Below are positions 61,892 to 64,000 of a stretch of 64,000 nucleotides of DNA, one piece after another; position 1 is the first letter of the stretch, and each line of letters starts with the position of its first letter. This DNA is from Staphylococcus capitis subsp. capitis (GTDB taxonomy: Bacteria > Bacillota > Bacilli > Staphylococcales > Staphylococcaceae). A program made the translations under genes and the position numbers. The DNA is taken from positions 1,364,001 to 1,428,000 of the forward strand of contig NZ_CP145263.1 of NCBI RefSeq assembly GCF_040739495.1. The letters run 5' to 3'. Under the pieces are notes generated by a model. That model made no database searches and was not told where the DNA came from. It saw only the letters and a list, made by a program, of their open reading frames with translations.

Positions 61892-64000
61892 TTATTGAGC
61901 TAATTTATTTCTTAATACCATTTGTAAGATACCACCATGACGATAGTAATCTAGTTCAACTAATGAGTCGAAACGTACAATTGCTTCAAATTCTACAACT
62001 TCACCACTTTCTTTTTTAGCTTTAACTTTAACTAAATCGTGTGGTTTTACATCTTCAGAAATTTCAACTGAGATTTCTTCTTTACCATCTAAACCTAATG
62101 ACTCTGCTGAATCACCCTGCTGGAATTGTAATGGTAATACACCCATCATTACTAAGTTAGAACGGTGGATACGTTCATAACTTTGAGCAATAACAGTTTT
62201 AACTCCTAATAAGTTTGTTCCTTTTGCTGCCCAGTCACGTGATGATCCCATACCATAGTCATTACCAGCTAAAACAGCTAATCCTGTGCCATCTTCTTTA
62301 TATTTCATAGCAGCATCATAGATTGGCATAATTTCTTCAGTTGGCCAATAAGTCGTGAAACCACCTTCAGTTCCTGGAGCTAATTGGTTTTTAATACGGA
62401 TATTAGCAAATGTACCACGTACCATTACTTCATGGTTACCACGACGTGAACCATAAGAGTTAAAGTCACGGATTGGGACATTATGATCTAATAAGTATTT
62501 ACCTGCTGGCGTATCTTTACCAATAGCACCTGCTGGAGAAATATGGTCAGTAGTTACTGAATCTCCAAATTTACCCATTACGCGTAAACCTTTAAGTGGT
62601 TCAATTGTTCCAGGTTCTTTAGATAAACCTTGGAAGAATGTTGGGTTTTGGATATATGTTGAGTTTGGATCGAAGTCATATAAAGGTTCATCAGTAACGT
62701 CGATTTCATTCCACATTTCATTGTTATTGTATACATTTTTATATTCTTCTAAGAATAGTTCTGGTGTAACAACACTATCAACAGTGTCTGAAACTTCTTT
62801 AATTGAAGGCCAGATATCTTGAAGATATACATCTTCACCATCTTTACCTTTTCCAATTGGTTCATTTTGTAAATCGATATCCACAGTACCAGCTAATGCA
62901 TAAGCAACAACTAATTGTGGTGAAGCTAGGTAGTTAGCTTTAACTAATGGATGAATACGACCTTCAAAGTTACGGTTACCAGATAAAACTGAAGTAACTA
63001 ATAAATCTTCGTCAGCAACCGCTTTTTCAATTTCAGGTAATAATGGACCAGAGTTACCGATACAAGTTGTACAACCGTAACCTACTAAGTTGAATCCTAA
63101 GTCATCTAAGTATTCTTGTAATCCAGAATCTCTTAAATAACCTGTAACAACTTTAGAACCTGGAGCTAATGAAGTTTTAACAAATTCAGGAACTTTAAGT
63201 CCTTTTTCAACTGCTTTCTTAGCAACTAAACCTGCACCTAACATAACGTAAGGGTTAGAAGTATTAGTACAAGATGTAATCGCAGCGATAGCAATGTCAC
63301 CAGTTTTCATAGTTGATGTAGAGCCGTCATTAAACTTAATTTCAGCTTTTTTATCAAATTCGCTCTTATCAAGACCATGGCCTTGGTTACCAGCTGGTGC
63401 TGTAACTGATTTTTCGAATTCATCTTTCATATCGCTTAAGAAAATTAAGTCTTGAGGACGTTTAGGACCAGATAATGAAGCTTCAACTGTAGATAAATCT
63501 AAGTCAATAACATCAGTATATTCTGGATCTTCTTTTTCAACGTCGAAGAACATATTATTTTGTTGTAAGTATTCTTTTACAAGCGCAATATGATCATCTT
63601 TACGTCCAGTTAATTTCATGTATTTAAGTGATTCTTCATCCACAGGGAAGAAACCACAAGTTGCACCATATTCTGGAGCCATATTCGCAATTGTAGCACG
63701 GTCAGCTAAAGGTAAGTGTTGAACACCTGGACCAAAGAATTCTACGAATTTACCAACAACACCTTTTTTACGTAATTCTTCAGTAACACGTAAAGCTAAG
63801 TCAGTTGCTGTAGAACCTTGAGGTAATGAGTTAGTTAAACGAACACCGATAACTTCTGGAATTGGGAAATAAGATGGTTGACCTAACATTCCAGCTTCAG
63901 CTTCAATACCACCAACACCCCAGCCTAATACACCAATACCGTTAATCATTGTAGTGTGAGAGTCAGTACCTACTAATGTATCTGGGAAAGCAGTTTGTTC
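61892..64000 (-). CDS. acnA: Aconitate hydratase A, 5' end outside the window
   Basis: The 3' part of aconitase encodes about 702 residues here. The frame continues without a stop to the last base of the window, so the N-terminal roughly 200 residues lie beyond. The [4Fe-4S] cysteines are in [10 protein letters not shown] and [10 protein letters not shown]. The swivel domain contains [12 protein letters not shown] and [10 protein letters not shown]. It interconverts citrate and isocitrate in the TCA cycle. An in-frame ATG at 63949 is internal (sequence upstream reads GTDSHTTM). Confidence 0.97.
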   Translation of the reverse strand, partial: EQTAFPDTLVGTDSHTTMINGIGVLGWGVGGIEAEAGMLGQPSYFPIPEVIGVRLTNSLPQGSTATDLALRVTEELRKKGVVGKFVEFFGPGVQHLPLADRATIANMAPEYGATCGFFPVDEESLKYMKLTGRKDDHIALVKEYLQQNNMFFDVEKEDPEYTDVIDLDLSTVEASLSGPKRPQDLIFLSDMKDEFEKSVTAPAGNQGHGLDKSEFDKKAEIKFNDGSTSTMKTGDIAIAAITSCTNTSNPYVMLGAGLVAKKAVEKGLKVPEFVKTSLAPGSKVVTGYLRDSGLQEYLDDLGFNLVGYGCTTCIGNSGPLLPEIEKAVADEDLLVTSVLSGNRNFEGRIHPLVKANYLASPQLVVAYALAGTVDIDLQNEPIGKGKDGEDVYLQDIWPSIKEVSDTVDSVVTPELFLEEYKNVYNNNEMWNEIDVTDEPLYDFDPNSTYIQNPTFFQGLSKEPGTIEPLKGLRVMGKFGDSVTTDHISPAGAIGKDTPAGKYLLDHNVPIRDFNSYGSRRGNHEVMVRGTFANIRIKNQLAPGTEGGFTTYWPTEEIMPIYDAAMKYKEDGTGLAVLAGNDYGMGSSRDWAAKGTNLLGVKTVIAQSYERIHRSNLVMMGVLPLQFQQGDSAESLGLDGKEEISVEISEDVKPHDLVKVKAKKESGEVVEFEAIVRFDSLVELDYYRHGGILQMVLRNKLAQ

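Overview
The window is AT-rich chromosomal core DNA from a staphylococcus. The evidence is the femA-femB pair, the lysC-asd-dapA-dapB-dapD-alr-lysA lysine operon, mprF, msrR, cspA with its DUF1033 neighbour, parE-parC, and a gene order that matches my memory of the S. aureus region between the odh and acn genes. FemA and ParC read as close to but distinct from S. aureus; for example ParC has Asp84 where S. aureus has Glu84. A coagulase-negative species is therefore likely, but I cannot name it. I see no insertion sequence, prophage, CRISPR array, rRNA or tRNA gene.

Layout: 1-4400 holds the tail of an unknown gene, a MoxR-type AAA ATPase with a VWA partner, and brnQ. 4400-7850 holds telA-xpaC-acyP on the minus strand, then a DUF1033 gene, cspA and a small membrane-protein gene on the plus strand. 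7986-16600 is the minus-strand lysine/DAP operon, started by a sigma-A promoter and a lysine riboswitch with its terminator. 16700-19500 holds an ABC-F protein and cvfB. 19830-24600 is the phosphate operon pstSCAB-phoU, preceded by 11-bp-phased PhoP half-sites. pepF and a small membrane protein follow, then a nikBCDE/opp2-type importer (27243-30529) in which nikC and nikE are each broken by one-base frameshifts. A HAD phosphatase and a 1.2-kb gene-free stretch precede femB and femA. A DJ-1/PfpI gene comes next. The trpEGDCFBA operon (36175-42480) lies behind two tandem tryptophan T-boxes, and its trpE is broken by a one-base deletion in an A-run. An M42 peptidase, tyrA, a LexA-controlled Y-family polymerase, a tautomerase, msrR, msrA, mprF, an AI-2E family permease, glcT, alsT and parC-parE (with a LexA-like box) follow. 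plsY, a HesB-like gene, a thioesterase and the 3' part of acnA, cut by the window end, close the window.

Functionally the region combines cell-envelope work with amino-acid supply and nutrient sensing. The envelope part is DAP/lysine and alanine racemase for peptidoglycan, FemA/FemB for pentaglycine bridges, MprF and PlsY for lipids, and MsrR as an LCP protein. Amino-acid supply is read by the riboswitch, the T-boxes and a CodY-like site; phosphate is read by PhoP and DNA damage by LexA.

No clearly new system was found. The most notable points are four genes with apparent single-base frameshifts (either real loss of tryptophan synthesis and nickel/oligopeptide import, or sequencing errors), nested hairpins between pstS and pstC, tandem Trp T-boxes, an ABC-F protein with a degenerate second ATPase site, and a candidate small RNA upstream of femB's end.
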